DNA from: Euglena gracilis | Taxonomy: Eukaryota; Euglenida; Euglenophyceae; Euglenales | Direction of reading: 5' to 3' | DNA length: 64,000 bases | Assembly (NCBI GenBank): GCA_039621445.1 | Contig: CP154956.1 | Coordinates: 24,850,743 to 24,914,742 of the forward strand | Part shown: positions 39,697 through 63,359 of the stretch, piece by piece | Numbering within the stretch: position 1 is the first letter of the stretch | How the letters are laid out: every line of letters begins with the position of its first letter | Position numbers and translations under genes: made by a program | Notes under the pieces: generated by a model | Seen by the model: the letters and a program-made list of their open reading frames with translations, nothing else | Database searches by the model: none | What the model was told of the DNA's origin: nothing

Positions 39697-42600
39697 ATGC
39701 CAGCTGCCTTAACCGCCATCGCTAGGGCGGTGGAGTCGGCAGATGGCTTTGCCGCCATGTACCAGTCACTGGATATCAACAGGTGGACTGAAACTGAACA
39801 AAACGGCACAGACATTACAGTGCCACAGGCATGCAATGACAGGCCACGTGTCATTGCCATGGTGACCATGGAGCAGGACGACCCTGAACTGACATGGAGC
39901 AGAACGACACTGAACTGACCGGTCCTCCACCAGATTACATAGAACTGGACGAAAACAACGAACCTTACTCTGACGAACAGGTGCTTTCACCTCAAAACTG
40001 GTTCCAACAGCCAGAAACGGACACTCAGAACGAGCAAAACTGGCAAACCACAACAGCACAGCAACCAGGAACCAGGGTTTTGCTCAGGTGGTGGTACGAC
40101 AGAGCCCGGAACAATCTTGTGCCACCTCCAGGGTGAAACTGAATCTTCGTACCAGGAACCCTTGTACAGATCGTACGAGATTCCACAGCCAGAAACACAG
40201 AACCAGAACACTTACTGGGACTGGTGGTCAAACTTTGCGTACGAAGCTGGACAGCTGACCCAGGAATTTGAACAGTTCTGACACAAAACTGAACAAACGA
40301 ACCAGCAGACGGCAGAAACACTGCAGCAGCTGCAGCAAACAATGACAGAATGGGTCATCGAACTGCATGCAACAGTGAACAGACAGGGTGAAGCACTCAT
40401 GGCAGAAATGAACGGCAGACACGAAGAACTGACAACAGTACTGGCAACAACGCAAGCAAACATGGAACTGGTGACAGTGAACCAGAATAGACTGTACCAG
40501 GAACATTTCAACGGAATGTCACAGCAGATCACAGAAATAAGGGAAATGTCTGGCTCACTGGGTGAAACTAAGGGAATTTCACATTTTTATGCAGATGGAT
40601 GGTGGAAACCCACAGAACCAGGGTTAACATCTAGTTGGCTTTCTGCACCTACAGCGAGAAAACGAAGGGGAAAAAAAAACGGCAAAATTGCAACAAAGAT
40701 TGGCTTTGGCAGAAGAACGGGAGTCCAAACGGTGAACATCAGAGTGGACGAAACTGTAACAACGGTTAGCAAAAAAAGTTGAAAACCTCAGAGGCGAAAT
40801 TAGCAGTGTGGTAGTTCAGGGCTGGAAGCCATCCGCCTGCTCCCCCACCCTAACGGTTAAGGCAGTTTTGCCACATCCAGTGTTTGGTGCAGGGCTGGGC
40901 AGCCGTCCGCTGGCTCCACCACCCTAGCGATGGCAGTTGAGGCAGCAGGCACGTCAGCGTCAGTTTTTGCAGTTTCTGATCGTTTTTCAGCTTGTTGTTC
41001 GTTGCCGTATGTCGGAGGGGAATCAAAATTGGGCAGTCTACCTCTGCGACCATGTTGTATCTGTGTGTCAATCCCCTGTGTTTCCAGTTTCTCGGGGCCG
41101 GCATCCCTTTACGTAGGATCTTTAACCATGCCCAATGTGTTTTCAATCCTCCTCGCGGCTTGTTGTAAAAATTGTATTTTCTTTGTTTTTATAGGTTTTT
41201 TTGCGGTGAAAGTAGGGTGGAATTTAGAAGGATATGGGCAGTGAAATCGGAAATCTGGCAGGACGGGTTCAGCAGCTGGAATAAAAAACAACAACAACCA
41301 TTCAAAACGGTGATTACCTACACAAAAAGCTGGTCGAACTGCAGAAAATCCCAGATCAGCAGCAACAGATTGCACAGCTGAACGAGGAAATAGGCAGACT
41401 GAAACGACAGGTGGAAATGCTGACCACCAACGAAGGAAAACCACAGACAGCGCACTGAACGTCTGAACCTGGAGGTCGGCAATCTGGGTCACAGTGTAGA
41501 CGAAACAGCCCAAACGACTCAAACACTGCTGGGTGAACTGCAAAAAGGGGCCATTAAAACGGGAACACATGCCACATCTGAGCATGCTAAATGACTGGAA
41601 ATGACATCTGCCATTGGCTCAATGACAACCAGGGTCGGTCAACTGGAAGCAAAACTGGCTGGTCTGACAAAAAAACTGCAGAACGGGAAACACAGGACAA
41701 CGGCATCTGGCAGCATTTATATACCCTGAACACGGAACTGCAAACAAAGCAGAAACGCTGGACGGAACAGATGGTGACCCTAGACAGAAAAATCAACACA
41801 GTGACAAAAAAACGACTGAAAACCTGACTGAAAAACTGGAAATGCAAAACACCTAGCAAATCACAACCCCCAGCCCTAGCCGGGCTGAAATACCCAAACT
41901 TTTTGAGAATCTTTGTATTTTCTCTCGCCCAGCCTGCACATGGGCTTTTCGGCCAGAGACAGGGACCAGCCCCCTGGCCACTGGGCCTCCCATGATTACC
42001 CAGGCGGGACAGCCAGGGGCAGCCACGACTGCCCAGCGAATAGAACAGCCCCCCCAGGTGGTAGACAGGGCCGCGGGCCAACGGGCATCTGGGACTCCAA
42101 AACCCCAGAACCAGCCGCCGGCAGCCCTGAGGGGCCAACCCAAAGAAAAACACGGGACGGGGACCCTAGAACGCCAGGCCTGGCTAACGGGGATGGGGAC
42201 CTCACAACACCTGACAAGCCACGGCCAGCCCTGAGGGGCCAGGCCGCAGGAAACCAAGGGACAAGGACCCCAGAACCCCAGGTCTATCAAACGCGGGCGG
42301 GGACCCCACAACCCTGTCAGGTATGTTCAGCCACAGCAGCCAGCAGTGGGAGGACGAAACACCACACCCAAAAACAGAAACAGGAGCTGCAGCACTGGGG
42401 ACCGCTAACTCGGCTTCCTTGATGTGGCAGGTCATCCGGCAAGAACTAAAAACTGCCTTGACACCGTTAATTGCCCAACCAACTCGACAAACAGAACAAC
42501 TGCCGACAGCAGCCCTGACCATCCGAGCACTTACGACAAACCCGGCAAGCCAGTACCACAGTCAACGCAACCTCAGCCGAATCAGCAGCCAGTTACGACA

Positions 42601-44062
42601 AAGCAAAACCCACAGTCCCGGACACGGGGCTTGTTCATGTGGGAAGATGAAACAGAAACTCAGAACACAGCCACAACAACCTGGGTGGGACCCCGGATCG
42701 GGTCTACCCAAACTGTCATCCACCACATAGGAGAGGAAACTGTAGTGGCACCCGTGGCAACGGCCCCGGCAGCATCCTTCGGGACGCTACTGGGTCTAGT
42801 GGGCGGGGAGATGACAAAAAGCCTGGTAAGACCAACATTGCAGGGTAATTTCGCAGGTTATTCCGTGAAAAATCAATGCTTGTGCAACGTGTGTCAGCCG
42901 GTCAGCGTCCCCTGACCAATGAACTGAAACTGTCGCTGCTGGAGGGCTGCCAGGACAGTGCCAGAAAACTGGAACTACAACGCAGACAGGAGCGCTGTGA
43001 AGAAAGAAAATACCAGGACTTTTGGAACTCGATGTGCTAGAAATACGGTGGAGACACACAATCACCCATCAAAGACGAACTGAAAAACATGAGACCAAAA
43101 ACGGAAGGAAAACTGACACTGGAAGAGTGGAGGGAGTTTGAAGGACATTTCAAACTCCTCTACAGCCGGCTGGAAAATCCATCAGAAGAAGACGCTTACA
43201 ACCTGCTGGCTGAAAAAATTCCTGAAACACAACGCAGAAGCTGCATCAGGGAACAAGACTGTAGAAATCAGGACAGACCGACACTTAAACTGAAAAGGGT
43301 CACAAACATTACGAACGTCCCAGGTGCAACAACGGAAGACATACGCGACCTGGTGGCAGAAATAGTGGGCACAGGTAAAAATTTTCAGGTGGCACGATAG
43401 GGACAAAATTGCAGAGCTGCTGAACTGTTCCTGATGAAAAACGGTTCAACGTTGATGACTGGACACAAGCCACAATTCACACAGCTACAGGCCAAATTGA
43501 CACTGGATGAACTGTTCCAACGTGTGGAAACTGAACTCAGATGCCAACAACAGTCAGACTCCCTGTGTACGGGGTACAACGGCTGGCAGAACCAACGTCA
43601 TTAAAACAGATGGACCGCAGGGGTTACGTCAGGGAAGTCAAGAAGGGGGATAAAAAAATGCAGAAGTCGGACACCCCCTTCCAGATCCCGACCCAACTCT
43701 CCTGGACTACGAACCCCAACACCTCAAAACCACAGACCCCTTCTCCACGCCAGCAGGTGCCCATGGCAGCTTCAGAACAGCCTGGCCAGGGACGGTACAC
43801 CAACTGGTCAGACTGGGGACAAAAAGACTGGGGTAAAGGAAAAGGAAAGGAGAAAGGTCAAAACTGGGGTTCAACCCAAAACTGGAACCAGAACCAGAAC
43901 TGGAATCAGAATTGCGGCAAAGGCTACGATTCAGGAAAGGGATACAACTCTGGGAAAGGATACGATTCTGGGAAGATGAGCGGGAAAGGAAAACGCAAAG
44001 GGCACCCACAATCACAGCCAGCAGCGACGAAAACTGAACCACAGCCACAGCGAACAAAATGA
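39697..44062 (+). pseudogene. Decayed Gag-like region of another retroelement
   Basis: A series of short plus-strand frames reads as one decayed protein. First come acidic, Gln-rich segments (ELTGPPPDYIELDENNEPYS) and a coiled-coil-like stretch (LQQLQQTMTEWVIELHATV; VELQKIPDQQQQIAQLNEE). Next is a more globular part from about 42850 to 43390: QRVSAGQRPLTNELKLSLLE, a TAG after DFWNSMC at 43038-43040, then TLEEWREFEGHFKLLYSRL. The end is a Lys/Gly/Asn/Trp-rich tail (KDWGKGKGKEKGQNWG, repeated GKGYDSGKGYNSG) likely to bind nucleic acid. The order fits a Gag protein unlike the one at 3048-6551. Tandem duplications of about 55 bp (40810-40920) and about 105 bp (42110-42310) interrupt it. No polymerase was recognised nearby. 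Confidence 0.5.
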
Positions 44063-44262
44063 TAGGAGCCAGCCAACCAGCCACAGGGACAGCCTGAGGC
44101 AGAAGCATCTTCCGGCAATCGCTGGCAGCCAGTTCAACACACATAACGGAGGTGAAGGGGCAGCCGCCTGAGGGTAGGGGACGAGAGGGGCGACTCTCTA
44201 CAAACACAAACGAAACAACTAAACAAAACAAGGGATCCGGGTCCTGAGCCGCAGCGGTTATA

Positions 44263-45198
44263 TTATGCTCTGCTCACAGGCTCTCTGATCCTCCACTTTG
44301 TCATTGGTGTTGTCAAATGACATACCATAGGGGCCCCTTTTTGGGTCTCCCCCTTGTTTTGACTTGCCCCTGCCATGGGCACTGAAGAATGAACTTGAGG
44401 GAGGGTTGCCCCCTTGTCCTCCACAGCCCCTTCTGGGGCATCCTCTTGGGCCTGCCGCTGGGATAGAATATTGAAATCCCCTGCTGGGGGACAGCCTTTT
44501 AGCTTCTGGGGTTGTTCCCCTTCTGATACTCGATGGCCCCAGTGGCCTTGATGTTGGTCCCAGTGGCCTTGATGATAATTCTGGCCCCACTGGCCTTCTT
44601 GATGTTGGCATTCTTGAAGCTTTGACAGTCCCCATTGACTTTTCTTTGATCTGGGACGCCATGCCCATTGAAAATCTTGGGGGGCCACTGGGGGCCCATC
44701 CTTTTCCCCTGATGGGGTGTGTGATGAAGAAATGGTTGGGGGGATGTTGTGGACCTGTCCTGCCCCTGCCACTGGGCATCTGTTTGTGTAATTGGCCACC
44801 CTGGCCTTGGTATTGTTGGCCGCCCTGGCCTTTGTTCCATTGTTGTTTTGGCCGCCATGGCCCAGCTTGCTGTTGTGGCCGCCATGGCCCAGCTTGAACA
44901 AGGTATTGGTGTAACTGGCAGAATGTTGGCCCCAATGGCCCTGGCTCCAATGGCCGTAGTGGTCTGCTGGTTGTTGCTTCTGCCCCTTTCGGGGTCTTCT
45001 GACCACTGTCTGCCAGGGTCCGTGGCCATCACTTTGGAGGGTTTGGGTTATGGAAATTTCTGTGGGGGGAATTTCTTTTGGGGAAGGGGCAGCAACGGTT
45101 CGACACAGTTGACCCGTGCCGTCAGGTTGTCCAGCTGCTGCTGCTGCTGCCTCTTGACGTTCTCCAGCGCTGTGCTTCTTTGAAGTTGCATCTTTCAT
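44263..45198 (-). CDS. Open ORF1-like repeat protein
   Basis: 311 codons with no stop, from an ATG at 45198 (MKDATSKKHSAGERQEAAAA). An Ala run is followed by a short basic motif, GPWQTVVRRPRKGQKQQ, of a type common near the N-terminus of non-LTR ORF1 and other retroelement nucleic-acid-binding proteins. The middle is made of GHWGQ and GHGGQN repeats and Asn/Lys/Ala-rich units. A later Gln/His-rich repeat (GQNYHQGHWDQHQGHWGH) follows, with an acidic, Pro-rich tail. No Cys/His zinc knuckle is seen. It adjoins the decayed Gag-like region but runs on the opposite strand. Its repeats could keep the frame open by chance, since other frames are also long here. A host-encoded low-complexity protein cannot be excluded. 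Confidence 0.4.
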   Translation of the reverse strand: MKDATSKKHSAGERQEAAAAAAGQPDGTGQLCRTVAAPSPKEIPPTEISITQTLQSDGHGPWQTVVRRPRKGQKQQPADHYGHWSQGHWGQHSASYTNTLFKLGHGGHNSKLGHGGQNNNGTKARAANNTKARVANYTNRCPVAGAGQVHNIPPTISSSHTPSGEKDGPPVAPQDFQWAWRPRSKKSQWGLSKLQECQHQEGQWGQNYHQGHWDQHQGHWGHRVSEGEQPQKLKGCPPAGDFNILSQRQAQEDAPEGAVEDKGATLPQVHSSVPMAGASQNKGETQKGAPMVCHLTTPMTKWRIREPVSRA

Positions 45199-45354
45199 TG
45201 AATTCTTTCGAAAAATTCAACAACTTTTGACTTGAAGTTTTGCACGAGCGTGACTTTCTGGATAATTTGGCTGGATTGATTGTCTTCTTCTTTTCTCAAT
45301 TGGTGTGGTAATTGAAGTTCCTTTCTTCTTGGTGTCGAAGGGCAAATTAGGAAT

Positions 45355-45720
45355 CAGCCAACTCCGGCGAAAAAAGGCACTAAGCAGGGACTCCTAACCC
45401 AGCGCAAAGAGCAATCCAAACAACACCTCCGGCGAGCAAGGCATGGCCTCACAAGGGCAAAGTGCGGAGCCCGAGGTGTCGCAATTGGCGGGGGAGGGGG
45501 GGACCGCCCAGTGACAAAGACAGCGCCATGGTCGCCATGTCGAAGACCATGGAGCAAACTCCGGCGAGGCGGCACTAAGCAGAGACTCCTAGCCCAGCGT
45601 GCCAAAACGACCCAAGCGGCACCGCCGGTGCGCAAGGCATGGCCCCGCCGTGCCTTGGTGCTCCGCCGTCGGTGCCCTTGTCTCTCTTTTCGTTTTCCTC
45701 GAGGGAGTGCGACACTAACT
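45355..45720. repeat. Imperfect tandem duplication, about 190-bp period
   Basis: The segment beginning CTCCGGCGA...GGCACTAAGCAG at about 45361 and running into GCAAGGCATGGCC recurs from about 45551, with the same order of words (GACTCCTA, CCCAGCG, GCAAGGCATGGCC). Open frames on both strands follow from its GC-rich composition. Confidence 0.6.
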
Positions 45721-46324
45721 GCCTTATTTTTCCGATAAGCAAGTGCGGAGACAGAGGTCTCCCCGCCCTCCCTCCCAGAAAATCTGCTGCCAAAATTCTT
45801 TGCACAATTGGCGGGACGGTTCTGTTTTTTTTTTGTTTCCCGGTTCGACACCTGGGTTGGGCCCAGTTCCAGCCCGGGATCCCTTTGGGAAAGCAAGCAG
45901 CCAGTTTTCAGCCAGCCCAAAAATTTCCGGCCGTCGTCAAAAAAAAACGTCCTAATTGGGAAACAACTGTGAATACTGATTCCTCTCGCTTGAAATAAAA
46001 TACAAAAAAAATAAATGCACACAAAAATTAGTGGGGAAAACAAAAAAAATGGTGGGAAGATTCATTTCCATTGCCAAAATAAGTCTTCAAAACGAAATCC
46101 ACACACAGACTGTCAGATGCAAACAAAAAACCCAATTTTTTGCATATCTTTCCCTTTGAAAAAATGACACATTCAACTAAATAGCAAAACGAGGTGGTGG
46201 ACATGATGTGCATACAAAGAAGCGAAGCCTCGAAAGTCAAGTGAGGTGATGTTCAGGGACACAGATGGAAAAGGAAGGAAAATGTCGAATAGCAAACACT
46301 TCAGCGCGTCGACTGCCAGTGGTT

Positions 46325-59147
<12,823 letters not shown>

Positions 59148-59159
59148 CTGAGTGCGTTG

Positions 59160-59890
59160 CAGATGGACAGGAAATCGAAAGCATTCACCACCCCAATTGG
59201 GTGCTGTCAGTCTGGACCAGCTTGGTGCTTGTGTGGTGACCCCCAGGGGACCTCATTACTGGATCTTGTTTGTTGCTTCTCCTGGCCTGATCAGCATTCC
59301 TGGAATCATTCCCCTGTAATGATTTGACAACATCTTACGATTTTTAAAACAACCCTGGTCCCAAACCTGGGAGACCCTCCTCCCAAATATACCACCCGGG
59401 TCCGACTTCAGGTTCGAGCCAGGCTTGTGCATACCCTTAGGCTTGTGCTTGTGGGGGGGTAGGTGCCATAGGGTGCCTGCCCCTAGCAGTCACACCCCCG
59501 GGGGGGGGGGGGGGGGCAGGGCGGTCCTTAAAGAAATATATAAAAAAAACTTGGCTGTCCCAGCACATTCAATGAAAAATCCACAGGAAAAATGGGCAAG
59601 GAAATTTGGCGTCTTTTTGGCATGAACAGGTCGACATTGGGTAAAGAATTGATTCCTCTTATCCTTGAATCATCGCCCATCCACCCAAAACGTCAAAAAT
59701 GCGTTTTTCGAATTTTTGATTTTCGACCCTGTTCAAGCAGGGGGGGGGGAAATGCAACTGGGCCCTTCAAATTATGCAAGTCAAAAAAAATGCAAAAAAA
59801 ATGCAAAGAAAATGCAAAAAAAAATGCAAAAAATGCAACTTGCATGAAAAACCTGAGAAAAAGCTGGAATATAACAGAGCTTTGCTGCCT
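59160..59890. other. Repeats without gene; shared AGGCTTGTGC unit
   Basis: 59430-59510 shares the words CCAGGCTTGTGC and GGGTGCCTGCCC with 61480-61625, next to G runs. Nothing coding was recognised. Confidence 0.4.
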
Positions 59891-59897
59891 AAGATAA

Positions 59898-60170
59898 AAA
59901 AAAATTTCCAGGGCAAAATATTTTATGCAAAAAATGCAAAAAAAACTGCAAAAAAATCCATAAATATGGCAACCAACAACAAAATTTTTTTCCAGGGCAA
60001 AATATTTTATGTAGAAATGCAAAAATATGCAAAAAATTTCAAACATATGGCAGCCAACTACAAAAAATTTTTCCGGGGAAAATATTTTATGCAAAAAAAT
60101 GCAAAAAAAATGCAAAAAAATGCAAATTTCGGGAAAAGCCGATTATGCAAAAAAATGCAAATTATGCAAA
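59898..60170. repeat. A-rich tandem repeat, about 82-bp period
   Basis: Three units each containing CC(A/G)GGGCAAAATATTTTATG-like sequence (near 59909, 59993 and 60073), followed by ATGCAAAAA runs and ATATGGCA(A/G)CCAAC. Confidence 0.7.
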
Positions 60171-60189
60171 TTGCATTTCCCCCCCCCCC

Positions 60190-60920
60190 TGGTTCAAGCC
60201 CCAGTCCTTGGCCGGCCCAAGGGGGGGGGGGGGTTCTCAAAGGGAAAAAAACTTTGCCGTCCCTTCGTCCCTTGAAGACTGCCCTGTTTAGAGGTGTTTG
60301 ATGCTGGAATTGACCAAAAATTTAAACAGTCATAACATGGGGATGTATGCTCATGGTTTCTGCTTCTGACGGCATTTGAGAAATGAATAAATACTCCAAA
60401 TGTATGGACACATGCTGAAACAGCAGCTGACACAAAACGTTATCTTTCATTGGTGCATCAGTGCTTATCCGCAGTTGGAGGGCGAATGTCTCATCCGTTT
60501 TATCTGGAGTTTTCCGAAGCTATCCGCAGTTGTCCAAGTTATTTGGAGTTGCAAAAGTGCTTTATTGATTGGGTCAACCACAAAAAAGGCTCAAATACAA
60601 AAGAAAGACAGATTAAGTGTCATTCAACCTTTGAGATGTCCAAATAACACAACATGTGCATGCAATACACATGCTGATACACACTCATGTGTGAGACCCC
60701 TCCCCTCCCCCTAAATCTAAATCCTAAGTCTTCACCAACACTCTTTCAAAGGAATGGCTCCTCTCAAGAAGTGGCCCCAACACAGCCGCCCAAAATGAGC
60801 GGCCATGTTGGGTTTTTGTGTGATTTGCAAATGGAGAATTTGGGGGGGTAGCGACGTCCAAAAGCAAAAATAGCCAAAAAGTTCAATGAAAGTTTGAGTT
60901 CTTAAGTTTTTGGCCATTCT
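60190..60920. other. No gene recognised
   Basis: Unassigned. One short plus-strand frame (60450-60647, containing HPFYLEFSEAIRSCPSYLEL) reads protein-like but has no family I recognise, and no splice context was established. Confidence 0.35.
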
Positions 60921-60924
60921 TGTG

Positions 60925-61030
60925 ATGAACTTCACCGGTGGGTTCGCCGTGAAGTTCACCGTTGGGTTCGGCAGAGGGGGGGTGGAGGGGGTCCGGCCCT
61001 GGTGAATTTTCAAACGGTGAACTTCACCTG
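60925..61030. mobile_element. Partial GGTGAAGTTCACC-type element
   Basis: Contains GATGAACTTCACCGGTG, GTGAAGTTCACCG and GGTGAACTTCACC around a G-rich centre. A shorter relative of the elements at 25479 and 62640. Confidence 0.55.
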
Positions 61031-61139
61031 GGGATCTGGAGGCTGACCTTCTCCAAAGAAAAACAAAACCTCTTTTCCCATATTTAAAAGAAAATGGGCA
61101 TAAGTTTGTTTGAATTTTTTTCCATCCTCAATCAAGTTC

Positions 61140-61308
61140 TGTGGGCAACAAAATTTTTTGTGGACACCAAATTTTTTTTTGTGGTTCACATGTGGACACC
61201 AAAAAAAATTTTGTGGTTCATCTGTGGACACCAAAAATTTTTTTGTGGTTCACCTGTGGACACCAAAAAAAAATTTGTGGTTCACACGATTTTTGTGAAC
61301 CACACTAA
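61140..61308 (+). repeat. Tandem TGTGGTTCAC-GTGGACACC array
   Basis: Four units of about 38 bp (TGTGGTTCAC-nn-TGTGGACACC followed by an A/T run). The array ends with an inverted half-unit, GTGAACCACA. The reverse-complement array is at 63167-63345. Confidence 0.8.
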
Positions 61309-61479
61309 ATGAATGTCTGCTTTGACTGCTTGTCCATCAAGGTCGCGGCGGGTCCAGGGATTTGGTATTGTCAGGGGGGGTTATAGCACGCACACAGCCG
61401 TGCACAGAAAAGGGCCAGAGGCAAAAAACAGCGCCAGGCCAGAAGAGGGGAGAAAAGGCAGTGCGCACAGGGGGTTATA

Positions 61480-61690
61480 GCTCGGGCCAGGCTTGTGCTT
61501 AGTCGGGTGCCCACCCCACGGTGGGTGGGTGGGTGCTGGGGGCAGGCACCCTACAGCACCCCATCCGACCCCCCGGGGGGGGGGGGGGGGGTTGGGTTTT
61601 TGGGGGTGCCTGCCCATAGCAGGCACCCCCCTCCGACCCTGGTGCCAAAGGTGCCAGGGGTCCGGAAACGGCCACTTTCAATGAAAATTT
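61480..61690. repeat. Inverted-repeat unit with GGGTGCCTGCCC
   Basis: GGGTGCCTGCC-CATAG-CAGGCACCC (about 61605-61628) is a near-perfect hairpin beside a long G run. GGGTGCCCACC and GGCAGGCACCC occur to its left. Related to 59430-59510. Confidence 0.5.
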
Positions 61691-61699
61691 TCTGGACTT

Positions 61700-62630
61700 A
61701 ATGGATCCCAGGGCGGTCCATTAGGGACGGGTTTTTTTATTTTTATTTTTTTGTTAAGGACCGCACCCTTAAGGACCGCCCCCCCCCCCAATACACAGAA
61801 AGGCCCCTACACCAGTGTTTTTCAACACCTGCCATGCAACGTCCGATCACAGATTGCCACGTAATTTGCCCTTTGGAGCCCCATATTTTCCTCCACATAA
61901 ACATCTCTTTAGTTTTTTGTCTTTGAAGGGATGTGTGCAACCAGGAAGCTGCCGAGCGGAGGAAGAAAAGGAGCGGAAGCAAGCCCTTTGGAAGCCGCTG
62001 CTCAAAATTGCGTTCAATCCGTCACCGGATTCAGACGACGATTGTGAGCGTCGCACTGGAAAAAAAAATTCGTTTTTCCGATTCGTCATTTAATCAAAGG
62101 CGGGAATCCTACACCCCTGGTCACAAGTCGGGGGCATTTCCCATTGCGGACTGGACAGAGAGTGACGCCTGCATTTTTGAGAAGGGCGGGAAACCTGTGG
62201 ACAGCAAAAATTTGGCTCCGGGGTATTTTTGGAGGGCAGATGCCCCCACCTCTGGGGAGGGATGCCGAGGTGTGGCAGGTGAAGAAAAGGCACCCACCTG
62301 GCGCACCCTGCTAATTTTTGTCGTTCCAGCAGTCTGGAATTTAGGTGTCCTAACTCGCATTTAAAATTTTCAATTTTCTATTGCATATGTGCGAAATTTT
62401 GCACTCTTTTTGAAGCCCCACTTTGAGACCCGTCTGTCCGGAGCGGTGCTGCAGGGAACTGGAACAGATATGTGCGCAACGGATATGGCCATTGCGCACA
62501 TGTGCTCTGGCTGCACACTGCGCATGTTAACTTAATTTTTCTGAAGGCGCAGAGAAAAGATGTTACCCTTACGCCATGCCATGTATCGTCTCGCCGCCCT
62601 TCGGGCAGCAAAACATGGGGGGTTAGGCAG
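61700..62630. other. No gene confirmed
   Basis: The plus strand has charged, protein-like frames (61929-62090 contains EEEKERKQALWKPLLKIAF then SPDSDDD; 62100-62364 contains GAFPIADWTESDACIFEKGG). No family was recognised and no splice pattern worked out, so they are not called. Confidence 0.3.
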
Positions 62631-62639
62631 TACGGGGGG

Positions 62640-63066
62640 GGGGGGGCTGTGGACCCCCCCGGTGAACTTCACCGGTGAATGGAGGTTCGGCACGTCTGCC
62701 GAGGACCCTCGGCCACCAGGGGGGGGGGTCCCCAATTTGCCGTGCCGAGGGGGTCAGTCCCCCAGGGGGGGGGGGTCCACCGCGGCGGACAGCCGGAATT
62801 TCCCAAAAGAAAATTCATTGGTATGGTTCGGCATGCCATTTCAAGGGGGTTGGCTGACCAGGGGGGGGGGTCCCCATTTTGCCGTGCCGAGGGGGTCCGA
62901 CCACCAGGGGGGGGGGGGTGGTTGCCGAACTTTCAATGTTTACCGGGGGGGGGTGCTTTCGGCGGTGTAGTTCACCGGTGAAGTTCACCGATAAACTTCA
63001 TTGTTTTTGATGGTTGGGGGTGAAATTTTGATGGGTTAATTTTTTTGCTCCTTCTCCTCTCAAAAT
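62640..63066 (-). mobile_element. MITE-like GGTGAAGTTCACC element, inverted copy
   Basis: Carries CCGGTGAACTTCACCGG at the left and GTAGTTCACCGGTGAAGTTC at the right. It shares with 25620-25760, in reverse, the inner words GCTCC...CTCTCAAAATGG and GGTGAAATTTTGATGGG. The centre has four G runs separated by GTGCCGAGGGGGTC-like words. Confidence 0.6.
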
Positions 63067-63166
63067 GGTGCGGACGCTGTTGGGCAAACACGCTCAAAGA
63101 AGATTGCTTCACCGCTGTTGAGGAGAAAGGTAACAATGCAAATGTCAGCAGGCGGTGGGAAAATTT

Positions 63167-63345
63167 CTTGGTGTCCACATGTGAACCGCAAAAAAATTTT
63201 TGGTGTCCACAGGTGAACCACAAAAAAATTTTTGGTGTCCACATGTGAACCACAAATTTTTTTTTGGTGTCCATACGTGAACCACAAAAAAATTTTTGGT
63301 GTCCACAGTGAACCACAAAATGGCAACCTTGGTGAACCACACTAA
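63167..63345 (-). repeat. Tandem GGTGTCCAC-GTGAACCACA array
   Basis: Five units of about 36 bp, the reverse complement of those at 61140-61308. The right flank (CACACTAAATGAATGTCTG) is nevertheless the same, in the same orientation, at both arrays. Confidence 0.8.
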
Positions 63346-63359
63346 ATGAATGTCTGAGT

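Noticed and set aside
44749-45183. Plus-strand frame rich in Cys/Trp opposite the GHWGQ protein
   Set aside because: Shadow of the minus-strand repeat frame, with no independent signal.
61929-62364. Charged plus-strand frames as exons of a second gene
   Set aside because: Protein-like, but no family and no consistent splice sites could be established.
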